This document shows, one piece after another, positions 10,081 through 20,473 of a stretch of DNA of 64,000 nt; the stretch's first letter is position 1, and each line of letters begins with the position of its first letter. The stretch lies in assembly GCA_003313425.1 (NCBI GenBank), contig NHZP01000041.1:124001-188000 (forward strand), read 5' to 3'. This DNA is from Pseudopyrenochaeta lycopersici. Lineage: Eukaryota > Ascomycota > Dothideomycetes > Pleosporales > Pseudopyrenochaetaceae. A model generated the notes under the pieces. That model saw only the letters and a program-made list of their open reading frames with translations, was not told where the DNA came from and did no database searches. The position numbers and the translations under genes were made by a program.

Positions 10081-12471
10081 ATGCCCTTTAACTTTAGTAT
10101 CCTATGCGACCTCCTCAACGAACTGGACCAAAACCGTGCCAGAAAATCATCAAGGACGCGTAATACCCTGAGTCCCAGCCCCGAAATAGTTGTTTCCTGG
10201 TTCAACAAGCATGATGAAATCATTCCGCGAGAAGGACAAGGAGCCGTTGCCTTCTTATCATGTCTATTTCCAGAGCGGAGGGCAGACCGTGTCTTTAATC
10301 TGCGGGAAAATCGCCTCGAATCAATCATCAAGCAAGCCCAAGGGCTCGGTGAGACACGTTTAAAGCAATTACAAAGTTGGAGGACTAGAGATGGTGCCGA
10401 CTTTGCGTCCTGCGTCGAGCGCTTGATGTCTGCAACAGATGCAGAAGGCAGACACGGTTCAAGCGTGACTCTAGAAGAGCTTGACGAAACTCTAGACCGG
10501 GTTGCAGCCATTTCACCCTTCTCGTCCACCGAGCTGAGGCAGAGGGTGGAAGCCAAATACGAGGAGCCGATTCGGACTTATAACGTGCTGGTGAGAATAT
10601 TTCGAAGATTATACAGCTCCGAAGCGAAGTGGATGGTCCGTATGATCCTGAAGTCCTATAGTCTAGTGCAGATCCCGGAAACACTGGCGATGCAAAAGTT
10701 CCATTTCCTTTTGCCTAATGTCCTGGGCTACCAAAATTCTTTCGAGGCTGCCGTAAGGATGTTGTCTGGAATCTCGATACGGCGGATGCCCGCCCCGCCA
10801 ACGATAGCTGTCCAACTCTCGCTCAGAGACAAAGCCGCACGTCGGTTAAAGCCTCAAATTGGAGTTATGATTACACGAACAGCGCACGACAAGGCCAGAA
10901 GCATCAAGCATTGCTGTCAACTAGCAAGGGGTAGACGCATAAGTGTTGAGCGAAAGTACGATGGCGAGTACTGTCAAGTGCACATTGACCTGAATAAGGG
11001 AAGGAATTGCATCAAAATCTTCTCCAAAAGCGGAAGAGACTCGACAGAAGATCGGAAAGGCCTGCATGGCGTGCTGCGAGAGTGCCTGAGGCTCGACTCG
11101 GCAGAGTGCAAGATCAAGGAGCAATGCATTCTGGAGGGAGAGCTACTGGTCTGGAACGATCACAGCGAGCTGATTGAACCCTTCCATAAGATCCGCAAGC
11201 ATGTGCCACGATCCGGCCGATTCCTTGGAACTCGGGAAGACTCACCCACCAATATTAATGAGCATCTTATGATCATGTTTTATGATCTGCTCGTACACGA
11301 TGACACCTCCTATATAACATATACTCACGATGCGCGCCGGCAGCGGCTTTGCTCACTAGTCCACTGTATTCCCGGCCGAGCGGCCATCGGCAGCCGTGAG
11401 AACATCGATTTCTCCTCTCGCCATGCCCCCGAACAGCTTCGCGAGGCATTCTCTCGAGCCATTGCACAGCGATGGGAAGGCCTGGTGCTGAAGGGACGAG
11501 ATGAACCTTACTACTCATTCTCTGGAAATAATAGATTCATCAAGTTGAAGAAAGACTATATCCAAGGGCTAGGAGACACCGCTGATTTTGCTATCGTGGG
11601 TGGCCGCCGCGATCCGATGGACGAACAAGAACTTGGGATGGGGAAGTTGCGGTGGACATTATTCTATATTGGATGCCTAGAGAACAAGGACCAGGTTTGC
11701 TGTCTTGACGTCAAGCCGATATTTCGCGTCATCGACAAGGTAGGCCAGCACGGTATGGCCAAAGAGGATATTCTTTTTCTCAACAGACTTGGATACTTCC
11801 AAGAAACACCTTTTTCTCTCTCCACCCCCGAGCTCGACGTCAGGTTAGAACGAGGGAAGCTGCCTTAGCCAACCAACTTGTTTAAGCGACCCTTCGTCGC
11901 GGATGTAATGGGTGCTGGCTTTGACAAACCGGCCGATACCAGATATTATGCTCTGCGATTTCCTCGGGTGCAGAAGATCCATCGGGGCCGTACGTTCAAG
12001 GATACGGTTAGCTTTGGCGAGCTGCAAGAATTAGCAAGGAAGAGCATAGAAATGCCGCAGGAGATCGAGAGCGAAAACAGAAATTCGCTCGAAAAGCTCA
12101 AACAAACATACTCTAATCCAGACTGCGGGATAAATTCCATGAATCGCACAATCAGCTCTAGTAGTGGCCTAGAGAAAAGGGAGAGTGAAGAGCAGGAATA
12201 CGGGAAGGTGAAAGAGGATCATTCACATCTGGATGATAGTTCCTTTCAGCCATTGAAACGAAAGCTCCTCGCAGAGGATCATCAACCGACCGTCAAACGA
12301 GCTAAGGTATCGCTTATTACTTCGACAGATGCTGAGGGCATGCAGCAATTCCCTGCTACGTTGATGTGTACAAGCCTTTCTTCTTTCCATGAAGACTCAT
12401 CGGTCACACTGTCCGCCAACTCTTCAATGACTGAGCCCGCAGCAGAAGCGTCCAAAAGAAGTCATGACTGA
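10081..12471 (+). pseudogene. ATP-dependent DNA ligase (Lig4-like catalytic core) with one in-frame TAG
   Basis: An uninterrupted 797-codon frame is split only by TAG at 11866-11868. The N-terminal 200 residues resemble the ligase DNA-binding domain. The nucleotidyltransferase core follows, with motif I (VERKYDGEYCQVH, adenylated Lys), motif III (KIFSKSGRDST), motif IIIa (MIMFYDLLVHD), motif IV (RWEGLVLKG) and motif V (FIKLKKDY). The segment after the stop, GAGFDKPADTRYYALRFPR, is the end of the OB domain, including the motif VI region. The lesion therefore removes what ligases need for self-adenylation. The tail is Ser/Glu-rich with a basic KRKLLAEDHQPTVKRAK that could act as a nuclear signal. 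No BRCT repeats are present, unlike true Lig4. Related lineages are expected to have Gln (CAG) at the stop, which would make it a CpA-to-TpA change. It is a recent pseudogene, or a readthrough gene. Confidence 0.85.
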
Positions 12472-12715
12472 CAGCAAGGGTGTATAGCAACTTCATTTAC
12501 TCACCAGGAAGTAACGAGTGAGACGGAGCACCAAATGGTCAGTTCCTTACGCCTTGCAAACGGGTAGCTAATGCGTAAACTAGCCGGGAAAATGTTCTCG
12601 TTGTACCTGCGAGAAATATGTGGTCGATGAGATTCGTTTTACCACTACAACATTCTATGAGAAGCTTCTGGAACTCAAGTGCACTTGCAATCATCGAATT
12701 CATGACCATAGTATC
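12461..12715. repeat. 3' flank of the ligase gene, duplicated inverted at 23243-23500
   Basis: The last codons of the ligase frame and about 245 bp beyond recur in reverse orientation at 23243-23500. Identity is about 95% by eye, with one 3-base difference. Homology stops abruptly at GTCATGAC on the ligase side. Confidence 0.85.
12539..12709 (-). CDS. Small hypothetical ORF (56 aa) conserved in both copies of the duplicate
   Basis: The frame starts MVMNSMIASALEFQKLLIEC and ends LQGVRN. The inverted copy at 23249-23422 keeps it open at 57 codons, the only length change being one whole codon. About nine base differences separate the copies, both silent and replacement, so constraint is not proven. 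It runs convergent to the ligase gene and may simply be antisense 3' sequence. I recognise no family. Confidence 0.25.
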   Translation of the reverse strand: MVMNSMIASALEFQKLLIECCSGKTNLIDHIFLAGTTRTFSRLVYALATRLQGVRN

Positions 12716-12744
12716 ATCACCTAAGTAAGAGGGGTAATAGCTCT

Positions 12745-12821
12745 TGGGAGGATGGAGGAGGGAAGGAGGAGGGAAGGAGGAGGGAGGGAGGGAGGGAGGG
12801 AGGAAGGGAGGAAGGGAGATG
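12745..12821. repeat. G/A-rich purine tract (GGGA/GGAA minisatellite)
   Basis: A strand-asymmetric tract built from GGAGGGAAGGA and GGGA units, purine-only for most of its length. It could form triplex or quadruplex structures. It lies about 300 bp downstream of the ligase frame. Confidence 0.8.
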
Positions 12822-13170
12822 GATGAGAGGTGGTCTCTATTAGATAATGTTCAAATCACATAATACCTAGCTCAGAACATAGCAATCGTAATAGATATGC
12901 AGCTACCTGAGCAGTGCTACGATATTTTGGCTGGCCATGAGATGCGAAGTTCTGACGAGACCGCCATGCTATTGTCAGTGTGGATACATGGGTGGAGAGG
13001 GTCAGAGAAGAAAGGAAGAAATTGACAAGGACAAACTCGTGGGCGCTTGATGACAATGATGGATTCTAATCAATGCAGCTCCTTTATGGTACTTTGCTAC
13101 GCTTTGCCGTGGTAGTCTTCGCTGTTGTCATGTCTGTCGTTGTGCCCTACCACCGCCAAAAATCCCTCCC

Positions 13171-13781
13171 TCACGGCCTCCTTCCTACCCTCCACCGATG
13201 TACAGCAACGCAACTACAAATCGTCATCCCTATATAACACATCCCTAATATCCCTTGAATCCAACACTCCATCCATATAATCTTGTACCGAACATCCAAG
13301 TCATTAACGCTGACTTCTTGCGAATAGACCACTAGTATGTTGAAGACACAGACGAAGGTATACAGGCCGACGAGCACAAGCGAAAATGTGAGAGCGACAG
13401 CAGGGTGGAAGGTGAGCGTCCGCGACTTTATAGACAGCGAGGGCGTCTGGAAGATAAGAGCAAGGGTAACGAAAGTGTAGAACACATCGGAAATCAAGGC
13501 GGGACCTATACGGAACCAGAACAAAAACCTGACACTGAAGTTAATAAGAGTCATACAAATGCATCGAGCGACAAGAAGATGACATACGGGTAATCGTGTT
13601 TGTAGGGGTCGTCTGTCTTCCACCAGATAACATATAACGAATATTCCACAATTACGAAAATGATGAAGAGGGGAAGTATGAAGTTCTTGATGATAAAGAT
13701 CTTGTGGTGGCTGCTGCCTTGCCAACGAGGATCGCGAGGCGATGTGAGTGGTATGAAGATGCCCATTGTGAGTCTTTTCAA
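13171..13781 (-). CDS. Hypothetical four-pass membrane protein, two exons
   Basis: Exon 1 starts at the Met at 13781 (or MGIFIPL at 13766) and ends KHDYP. A 53 bp intron (13587-13535, GTATGT...TTAAC...TTCAG) interrupts the Pro codon and restores the frame at VRFLFWF. The predicted protein of about 185 residues has four hydrophobic segments: NFILPLFIIFVIVEYSLYV, a second around ISDVFYTFVTLALIF, a third around LTFSLVLVGLYTFVCVF and a fourth around MCYIGMTICSCVAV. An extracellular or luminal loop carries VSVNDLDVRYKIIW. This topology is common among uncharacterised fungal membrane proteins, and I cannot name a family. The consistent splice phase and clean frame suggest a real gene. The region upstream to 14390 has no other coding signal. 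Confidence 0.5.
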
Positions 13782-14191
13782 GTTTTCAAGTGGGTTTGTA
13801 CCGCTTGAGGTTCTTGGGAAGGCTGCGTCAGTTTAAGTATGAGTTAACGACCTTGGCTCTCGCATGTGGTCTTTCCTTTTCCTCTCATTCCATTTGGGCA
13901 GGTCCCCCAAACAGCCTACCACAGATGACTTCGCCTTCAGCAGTCTGCCTACCATCAGGGCCATGATTGTAAGACCGGAGTGGATGAGCCTTACGATTGG
14001 CGTTAAAGGGATATAATTGGGTGGATGTGTATGATGCATAGCCTCATTTGCTGAGTCCAAGAACGGAAACTCAACGCAACCTTGCGATGTTGGATAGGTG
14101 GATGTGCTTGCATTTGCCAGAGAGCATGATTGTATGGTTGCCGGACATTTGGCACAGGCAGCAGACCGTCATTGTAGTACCTGCGCCTGCT

Positions 14192-14208
14192 GGGGGGGGG
14201 GGGGGGGG
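14192..14208. repeat. Poly-G run (17 bp)
   Basis: Uninterrupted G run in otherwise gene-free sequence upstream of the minus-strand membrane-protein gene. Confidence 0.9.
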
Positions 14209-14404
14209 CGTCGAGCGACTGCGCGAGGTCGAAGGATTCGAGTGAGTGTGACAGCGAGGGCGGGGTAGATATACGAAGGAGCTCGTATTAACGTAATTCC
14301 CAGCATCTGTGAGAAAAGGTGAAGTGTGTTGGGGGTATAAACCATAGAGCCACCCACAAAAGTTGTTATCATGAGATTTTCTTTCTGGTGTTGCGATTAA
14401 ATTG

Positions 14405-15010
14405 CTAACTGATAGTTATAGAACATTTGCGCAATCTAAAATTAATAAGTCGCTGTGGTGGTCGAATAATTCGCCGAGAGCGAGAGCTGGCATGAACAGC
14501 TACTTCAACCTCAGAAGTATCCTTATTAACCACAACATCCTCTGAAGCTTCTATAAGCTTGAGGCTACGTCTCTTGCCTATTTTAGATAATTTGAGATCG
14601 TTGTGGAGTTGTTTCTGAAGCTCCCAAGTGACCTTCTGCTCCTCGCGATCTATAGCTTTCTGGAGCCTTAATTGCTCGCGCAACCCTCAATAATTGCCTC
14701 TGCTCAAGCTGCTCTGCTTTGAGAAGCTTCTGTTGTTTACGGAGGCTGAATAGCCTTACTTCTTTGGTGTTGAAAGCTCCTCATCTTCACAGTTCTCCTG
14801 CTCCTGCCTTGTGCGAGCTTCTTGAATCTTCTTAGACAACTAAAACACAGCTCCACCATTGTATTCCTCTGGCACTTCAAGCAGCAGAGCCTTGCCGCGC
14901 TGACAGCGCTTCTTCTCATTGGCTAGGGCCTCCTTAAACTGCTCATTTTCATGTTTCAACAGAGTATTTTGAACTGAGATTGCGTGCATGCTTCGGCTAA
15001 GCTTCTGTGA
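14405..15010 (-). pseudogene. C-terminal fragment of a pogo-type transposase
   Basis: Read on the minus strand, the segment at about 14880 gives EEYNGGAVF followed by a stop and KKIQEAR. This matches the conserved DYHGGAVFWSPKKVKEARDR region of the copies at 5.3 and 17.6 kb, with the Trp codon changed to TAG. The last 92 codons (14405-14683) give the basic coiled-coil tail and end RIIRPPQRLINF, like the IKPPQRLL end of the element at 15.2 kb. The catalytic domain is missing. Frame changes are needed between the pieces. It is a decayed, truncated element. Confidence 0.7.
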
Positions 15011-15156
15011 CTTAGAATTGTATAGTTAACGTAATGTACAAGCGAGTCGCGGCTAGTGAGATGGCTAGTGAGATTTGTCCCCACCTCTTCAAGCGTACAA
15101 CTTAACAACGTGATAAGGTAGGATTATAGGAATTAATAGAGTTGGTTAAGCAGTAA

Positions 15157-17274
15157 CGTGTTCCACCACCACGCGCACGTCCCTACGGCTCGCACGCGAA
15201 CGCGATTTTCCATCCAATCTTCAACACGCGATAACTCCATCAAAATGGCGAATATTTAGGCTGCAGTTGATGCCCTGAATTCCTTAAAGATAAGCGAATC
15301 TTTCTGTTATTCTGATTATGCAAAAGAATTTAGTTGCGATCGGTTAACGCTGTCGAAGAGGCACAGAGGTGTACAGCAACCGCGTGAGCAGTATATCAAG
15401 AATGGCAGATTACTGAACACTACGCAAGAAAGAGAGCTTGTACAGTATATCTATAAGCTTTGCGCACGAGGGCTACCTCCTTCTAAGCCTATGATACAAA
15501 ATTTCGCAGCCTAGATAGCTTAGAGACTTGTTAGTAAAAATTAGGCTGATCGCTTTGTCGAGCGTTATAATATTAAGCTCCTCTCACATTAGGCATCCGG
15601 CCTCGATCGCAACCGCTTTAAAGCTGACTCAGCCTTTAAGTACGCACTCTACTTTAAGCTCCTTAAGCGAAAAATTAAAGAATATAAGATTAATGCGCGT
15701 TAAATGTACAATATAGATGAGAAAGGCTTCCTTATTAGCGTGCTATCTAAGGTTAAGCGCGTCTTCTTAAGGACAACATACGAGGCAGGAAAATTGAAGC
15801 ACATACTCCAGGATAGTAATCGTGAGTGGGTAACTACTATAGCTTGCATCTGTGCTGATGGTACTGCCCTCACGCCTGCTCTCATCTACCAAGCTCAATC
15901 AGGTCAGATCTAAGATACGTGGTTACAAGACTTTGGGCCTCAGCATCATAAAGCCTTCTTTACCTCCTCACCAAATGGATGGACGAGCAACCAGCTAGGC
16001 CTAGCATAGCTCAAACAGGTGTTTGATCGCGAGACAAGAGTGAAGGCTAGGCAATCTTGGAGGCTGCTCATCCTTGACGGCTATGGATCTCATGTATCTA
16101 TAGATTTTATAGACTACTGCGACAAGAACAAGATTCTCCTTGCTATCTATCCTCCTCACTCAACCCACACGCTTTAGCCGCTTAACGTCTGCATGTTTGC
16201 GCCTCTCGCAGCTGCTTACTGTTATAAGCTATCTAGCTTCATAGAGAAGGCCCAGGGCATCAGCTCAATCACTAAGCAAGATTTCTTTCGACTCTTCTAT
16301 CAAGCCTAGAGCTCATCTTTTACTAAGCAAGCTATCCTTAAAGCTTTTAAAGCTACAGGGCTCTCGCCTTTCAACCCTAACGCTATCCTCGCACGATTCA
16401 AAGTAGCACCAAGCAGCGATCCTAGGCCCTCATCAAGTAAGAGCTCCTCCTCTATACTTAGTGCAAGCGACTAGAGAAAGATAGAGAGGCTGCTAAGGCA
16501 AGCTGTAGATGATATCTATAATGATAAGTCAAAGAAGCTTAGCTAATCTCTCCACGCTATCTTAGTCCAAAATACTCTACTTCAACACAAGAATTTGTAG
16601 CTTAAAGAAGCTCATAGTAATAAGTAGAAGCGTAGGAAGCAGGGCAAGGCCTTGCCCCTTAAGTTTCCCTAGGATTATGATGGTGGTGCAATGTTCTAGT
16701 TACCCTCAAAAGTTAAGGCTGCTCGCGAGCGCTAGAGGCAAAAGAACACCGCAGTGCAGCAGCTGCAACACTAAAAAAGTAAGGCTATAAGGCTTCGCGA
16801 GTAATAGAAGCTTGCTAAAGCTAAACTGCTTAAACAGAGGCAAAGGATAAAGATTGCAGCTAAAGAGAAGCGAGACAGCAAGAAGGCCTTAAAGGCAGCT
16901 TAGCAAGAGGAGGTAAAAGTTGCTAGGGAGATTTAGAAACAACTCTAGCAAGATATAAAGACATCTAAAAAAGGCAAGAAGCAAATCTTTAAGCTAGGTA
17001 GAGCTAAAGAGGCAGTGGTGGTTAAGGAGGAGCCTGTTGTTGTGCAAGACGCCGTAGTAGCTACTTCTCGTCAAGGGCGGCCAATTAAGCCACCACAGAG
17101 GCTGCTTATATAATCTAGCACTGCGAAACTATTGTATATAGTACTATAAGCTTACTACTAAAAACTCTCGCTGTAATATATTTTATACGTGGCTGTAGAG
17201 CCTCATTTAGTTTGGTGGTTGCATTGGTTTTTGCGTGCGAGCCGTAGGGACGTGCGCGTGGTGGTGGAACACGT
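15157..17274 (+). mobile_element. Pogo-type transposon with complete ends, heavily mutated
   Basis: This 2118 bp element has 42 bp perfect terminal inverted repeats (15157-15198 and 17233-17274) and TA duplications at 15155-15156 and 17275-17276. Each end opens ACGTGTTCCACCACCACG and holds two subrepeats, CGCGCACG and CTCGCACG, 17 bp apart. The ends are perfectly matched although the gene inside is riddled with stops. Confidence 0.92.
15245..17113 (+). pseudogene. Pogo-type transposase with about two dozen nonsense codons and no indels
   Basis: From ATG at 15245 to TAA at 17111 the region is exactly 623 codons, the same length class as the intact family. A single frame gives the whole protein: N-terminal HTH, YNIDEKGF, ILDGYGSHVS, a third Asp region in which LQPL reads L-stop-PL, and the basic tail ending IKPPQRLL. 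By eye about 24 codons are TAG or TAA, nearly all where relatives have Gln or Trp (for example WADRF reads stop-ADRF and AWLKQ reads A-stop-LKQ). No frameshift is needed. Stops without indels mean rapid C-to-T and G-to-A mutation rather than slow decay, the signature of RIP. The gene is dead. Confidence 0.9.
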
Positions 17275-17450
17275 TATCAAGGTATCTTTTTTTTTTTTTT
17301 TTTTTTACATGTTCGTTGTCACTTTTGCATCACTACAGAATATCCGCAAGCTGACATTCTTATGCCAGCCACGCTCCACAGTCCAGCTTATTGTTGGATG
17401 CACGCGAATTAAAGGTGGACTGTGGCACAACCCACATCGAGATGCCCTTA

Positions 17451-19573
17451 CCGAGGCTCACCTCGTAACGATCGTCCCCTCGTAACGCACGCTCCGAACA
17501 TCAAAACCATCAACAAACTTGAGGCTATTGAGCCTCATACTATAGCTATAATCGCGATTTTTTCTGGTAGATCAATTTATAAGGCTAATAGCTATCTAGA
17601 GCTACTGGTACTTGATAGGAACTTTGATTTCGCGGCCGCCACGTGACAAAACAGGCGGTAGGCCTGATTCTGCACCTGCGGCCTTCTCACCACTGCGAGG
17701 CCTCACAACCTGCCTTTTTCTAGTAACAGCCTTTACAGCAGTTTTAAGGCTGCTCTTTTTTCCTTTTTGGGACAATTTGAGAGCTTGTTTGAGTCGTTTT
17801 GCAGCCTTGCGAGCAGCCCGCCTGGCGGCCTGATCAGCAGCTCGATCTGCCTTTTCCCTCTGCCTCAGTAACCTAGCCTCAGCCCTAGCTACTCGCCTTG
17901 CTTGAACCATCTCAGCCTTGGCCTGCTTTTGCTCCTTACGATGCTTAGCTGCTTCAAGCTTTTGACGTTGCTGCTCCTCTTCCTCGCGAGCTCTAGCCTC
18001 CTGTCGGTCACGTGCCTCCTTTACTTTCTTAGGTGACCAGAATACAGCACCACCATGATAGTCCTCATCTGGCTGCAATGGGAGGACCTTGCTCTGCTTC
18101 CTGCGCTTCCTCTCATGGATAAGAGCGCCTCTTATAGCTACTACTTCATGCTCAAGGATAGCCTTTTTGGTGCAGATGTGGTGAAAGATCCTGCTAAGCT
18201 TTCTAGCCCCTTTATCCTCGCGATGCGTGACAACGTGGCGTACTAGCGCCTCCAGCTCCCTCCAATTCTCAGTACTCAGCTCTGAGTACTCACTATCGCT
18301 TATATCCCCCTGCATAGCTAGCCTGGTGTTGAACTTTTTAAGGATAACCTCAGGATTGAAGGGCGATAGGCCAGTTGCCTCAAAGGCCTTGAGGATGGTC
18401 TCCTTTTTAAATGAAGCTGCCCAGGCTGCTTTGAAGAAAGGATAGAAGTCTCTTTTACTTATTGAGACTAGCCCCTGGCTTCTCTCCATAAACTGTGAGA
18501 TCTCCTCTGAGTACGCGAGTGAGAGAGGCTTGAACATGCTCACGTCAAGTGGCTGTAAGCTATGGGTTGAGTGAGGAGGATAGATAGCTAGGAGGATCTT
18601 GTTCTGGTCGCAATAGTCAATAAAATCCATAGAAACATGAGATCCATGGCCATCAAGGATGAGTAATCGATAGGAGGATCGAGCTTTTGCCTTAGTGTTG
18701 CGATCAAACACCTGTTTCAGCCATGCTAGGCCTATATCGTTGTTTGTCCATCCTGAGGGAGATGAGGTAAAGCGAGCTTAATCATCCTTAGGATCAAACT
18801 CTTGCAGCCAGCTGTCCTGGATTGAGCATGAGGCTGACTGAAATATCAGGGCAGGCTCTAGAGATGATCCATCCGCGCAGATGCAGGCTATCAAGGTAAT
18901 CCACTCTCTGTTACCACCCTGGATGAAGGATCTATAGTTCCCCGCTCATATAAGGCCCTGCTGAATATCCTCTTCAACCTGCCTATTACTCCTAATAGGA
19001 ACCCCTTTTCATCCATATTATATATATGCTGAGCTTCTATCTCATATTGCTTAATCTTATCATCTAAAAGCTTAAAATAGAGGCTATACTTATTAAAGGA
19101 ATCAGCCTTGTGGCGGCTGTTATCCATACCAACTGCATATTGAGAGATGAGATGGATGCTGTGCCGCTTGACAAAGCGATCAACCCAGTTCTTTCCTATG
19201 TCTTTTTTAGCTATTTGAGAAGCAAAGTTTCGAATCATAGCCCTGCTAGGTGGCAGGCCTCGCTTAGTGAGCTGGATGATGTACTGGATGAGCTCCTTTT
19301 CTTGGTGTGGATGGAGATTTTGTTGATTTTGAGCTTTGACTCCTCGCGAGGTTGAAACGCGCTGGTGCCGCCTTGCGAGCGTTATACGGTTAACGCCATA
19401 GGTATTCGCCAATTTTGTGTAATTAATATCTTCTCCAGGCTCCAAGGAGTCGATAGCTGTAAGCGCAGCTGTAATTGGGTCCATATTGATTGAGATACGT
19501 GGTGTTAAAAAAATCGTGCAATTGTTGAGGGGCGTGCGTTACGTGGGGACGATCGTTACGAGGTGAGCCTCGG
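17451..19573 (-). mobile_element. Fot1/pogo-type transposon, copy B (complete ends)
   Basis: A 2123 bp element flanked by TA at 17449-17450 and 19574-19575. Its terminal repeats of about 42 bp (one mismatch) begin CCGAGGCTCACC and contain the subrepeat TCGTAACG twice, 17 bp apart. The length is identical to copy A, and the interior is very similar, but the terminal sequence differs clearly after the first six bases. Confidence 0.92.
17602..19484 (-). pseudogene. Fot1/pogo-type transposase with one frameshift and one stop
   Basis: The N-terminal part (19484-18891) starts MDPITAALTAIDSLEPGED and reads through the HTH domain to YNMDEKGF. One base is missing near 18940 relative to copy A (CTATAGTTCCCC against CTATAGTTGCCCT), which shifts the frame. 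A TAA at about 18779 replaces the Gln of DDQARF. The rest (18711-17602) carries ILDGHGSH and LQPLDVSMF of the DDE_1 domain and the long Arg/Lys/Ala coiled-coil tail. Copies A, B and C share most residues throughout, so they are members of one family that moved separately. Confidence 0.9.
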
Positions 19574-19581
19574 TATCGATA

Positions 19582-19622
19582 ACGTGCTCCACCACCTGAT
19601 GCACGTTCCCACCTGATGCACG
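19582..19622 (+). repeat. Solo terminus of another pogo-type element
   Basis: TA (19580-19581) is followed by ACGTGCTCCACCACC. The 12-mer ACCTGATGCACG occurs twice, 17 bp apart. It lies 8 bp beyond the right end of copy B. No partner end or transposase follows. The sequence at 19671-19720 resembles 14352-14405, next to the transposase fragment at 14.4 kb, suggesting that both are remains of one family. Confidence 0.6.
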
Positions 19623-20473
19623 AAAAAGACCAGATAACCAGCAGCGCAATTGAGGCAATAGAGCGACTTACAAAAGCTATTATTACGAGATTTTCTAGTG
19701 TTGCAATTAAATTGCTATATAGAATCCATGGTCGCCTGGACATTATCAGCAAACTTGACTGCTAGGCAATATCAGCTCAATGCTGCTGTCCCTCACTTCC
19801 CCGCAACGGCCGCAGTGAGCGTGCAGCTCCTTCCATCAAGGTTCGTTGTTGGGTCTGCACAACCGATCAATCGGACATCCCCGTCTGCAGCCAAAGGGAG
19901 ATAGCCATGGAACGGAACGTCTACACCTTTCGTATTGGCGAACGGTCGCGCAGATGCAACAGTGTGGGCCTATTGACGAAGCTGCCATCTTTGTTGGACG
20001 GTGACGGCATCTTTCTGCTATTGTGAAAGTGGAGAGACAGCGGGGTTCACCGTTTCGGCGGTGCTTGGCAGCGTATCAGGACTGGATGAAAGCGGCCATA
20101 TAAAGTTTCCCGCGGGTGAGTGGCTCGCCGGCTGATGGCGGACAGAACGAACGGGGTCTAGTCTCTGGTCTCTGCTCCCGACGCTGCAACCTTCCGATCA
20201 TTTGCATCCTCCCACGCGTCTCGATAACTCAGACGCCATTCCATGCGCTGCCGCTCTCCCTTGCGTTGTCCACCCAGAGGCATTCTTGCACAGCGACAAC
20301 CCCAACAGCTCCCGCATCTTCCGACTCTACTTAACGAACGAGCCGCCATGGCAGTGGAAGCATGTCGAGACCGAGCCGAGAGAAACTCGCGAAGGAGGGT
20401 TTGGCTGACGAAATTCACCACCAGCATCTCACTGTGGTTGCTATTAAGGCATTGAGCCTGCGTGGCCTCAGCT
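19623..20473. other. Upstream region of the Reg1-like gene
   Basis: No coding region is supported. The open frames here lie opposite to, or upstream of, the Reg1-like gene. Its promoter and 5' UTR should lie in 20000-20473. Confidence 0.4.

Noticed and set aside
8404..13781. The two small membrane-protein genes as duplicates of each other
   Set aside because: They share only topology; no consistent residue alignment could be found.
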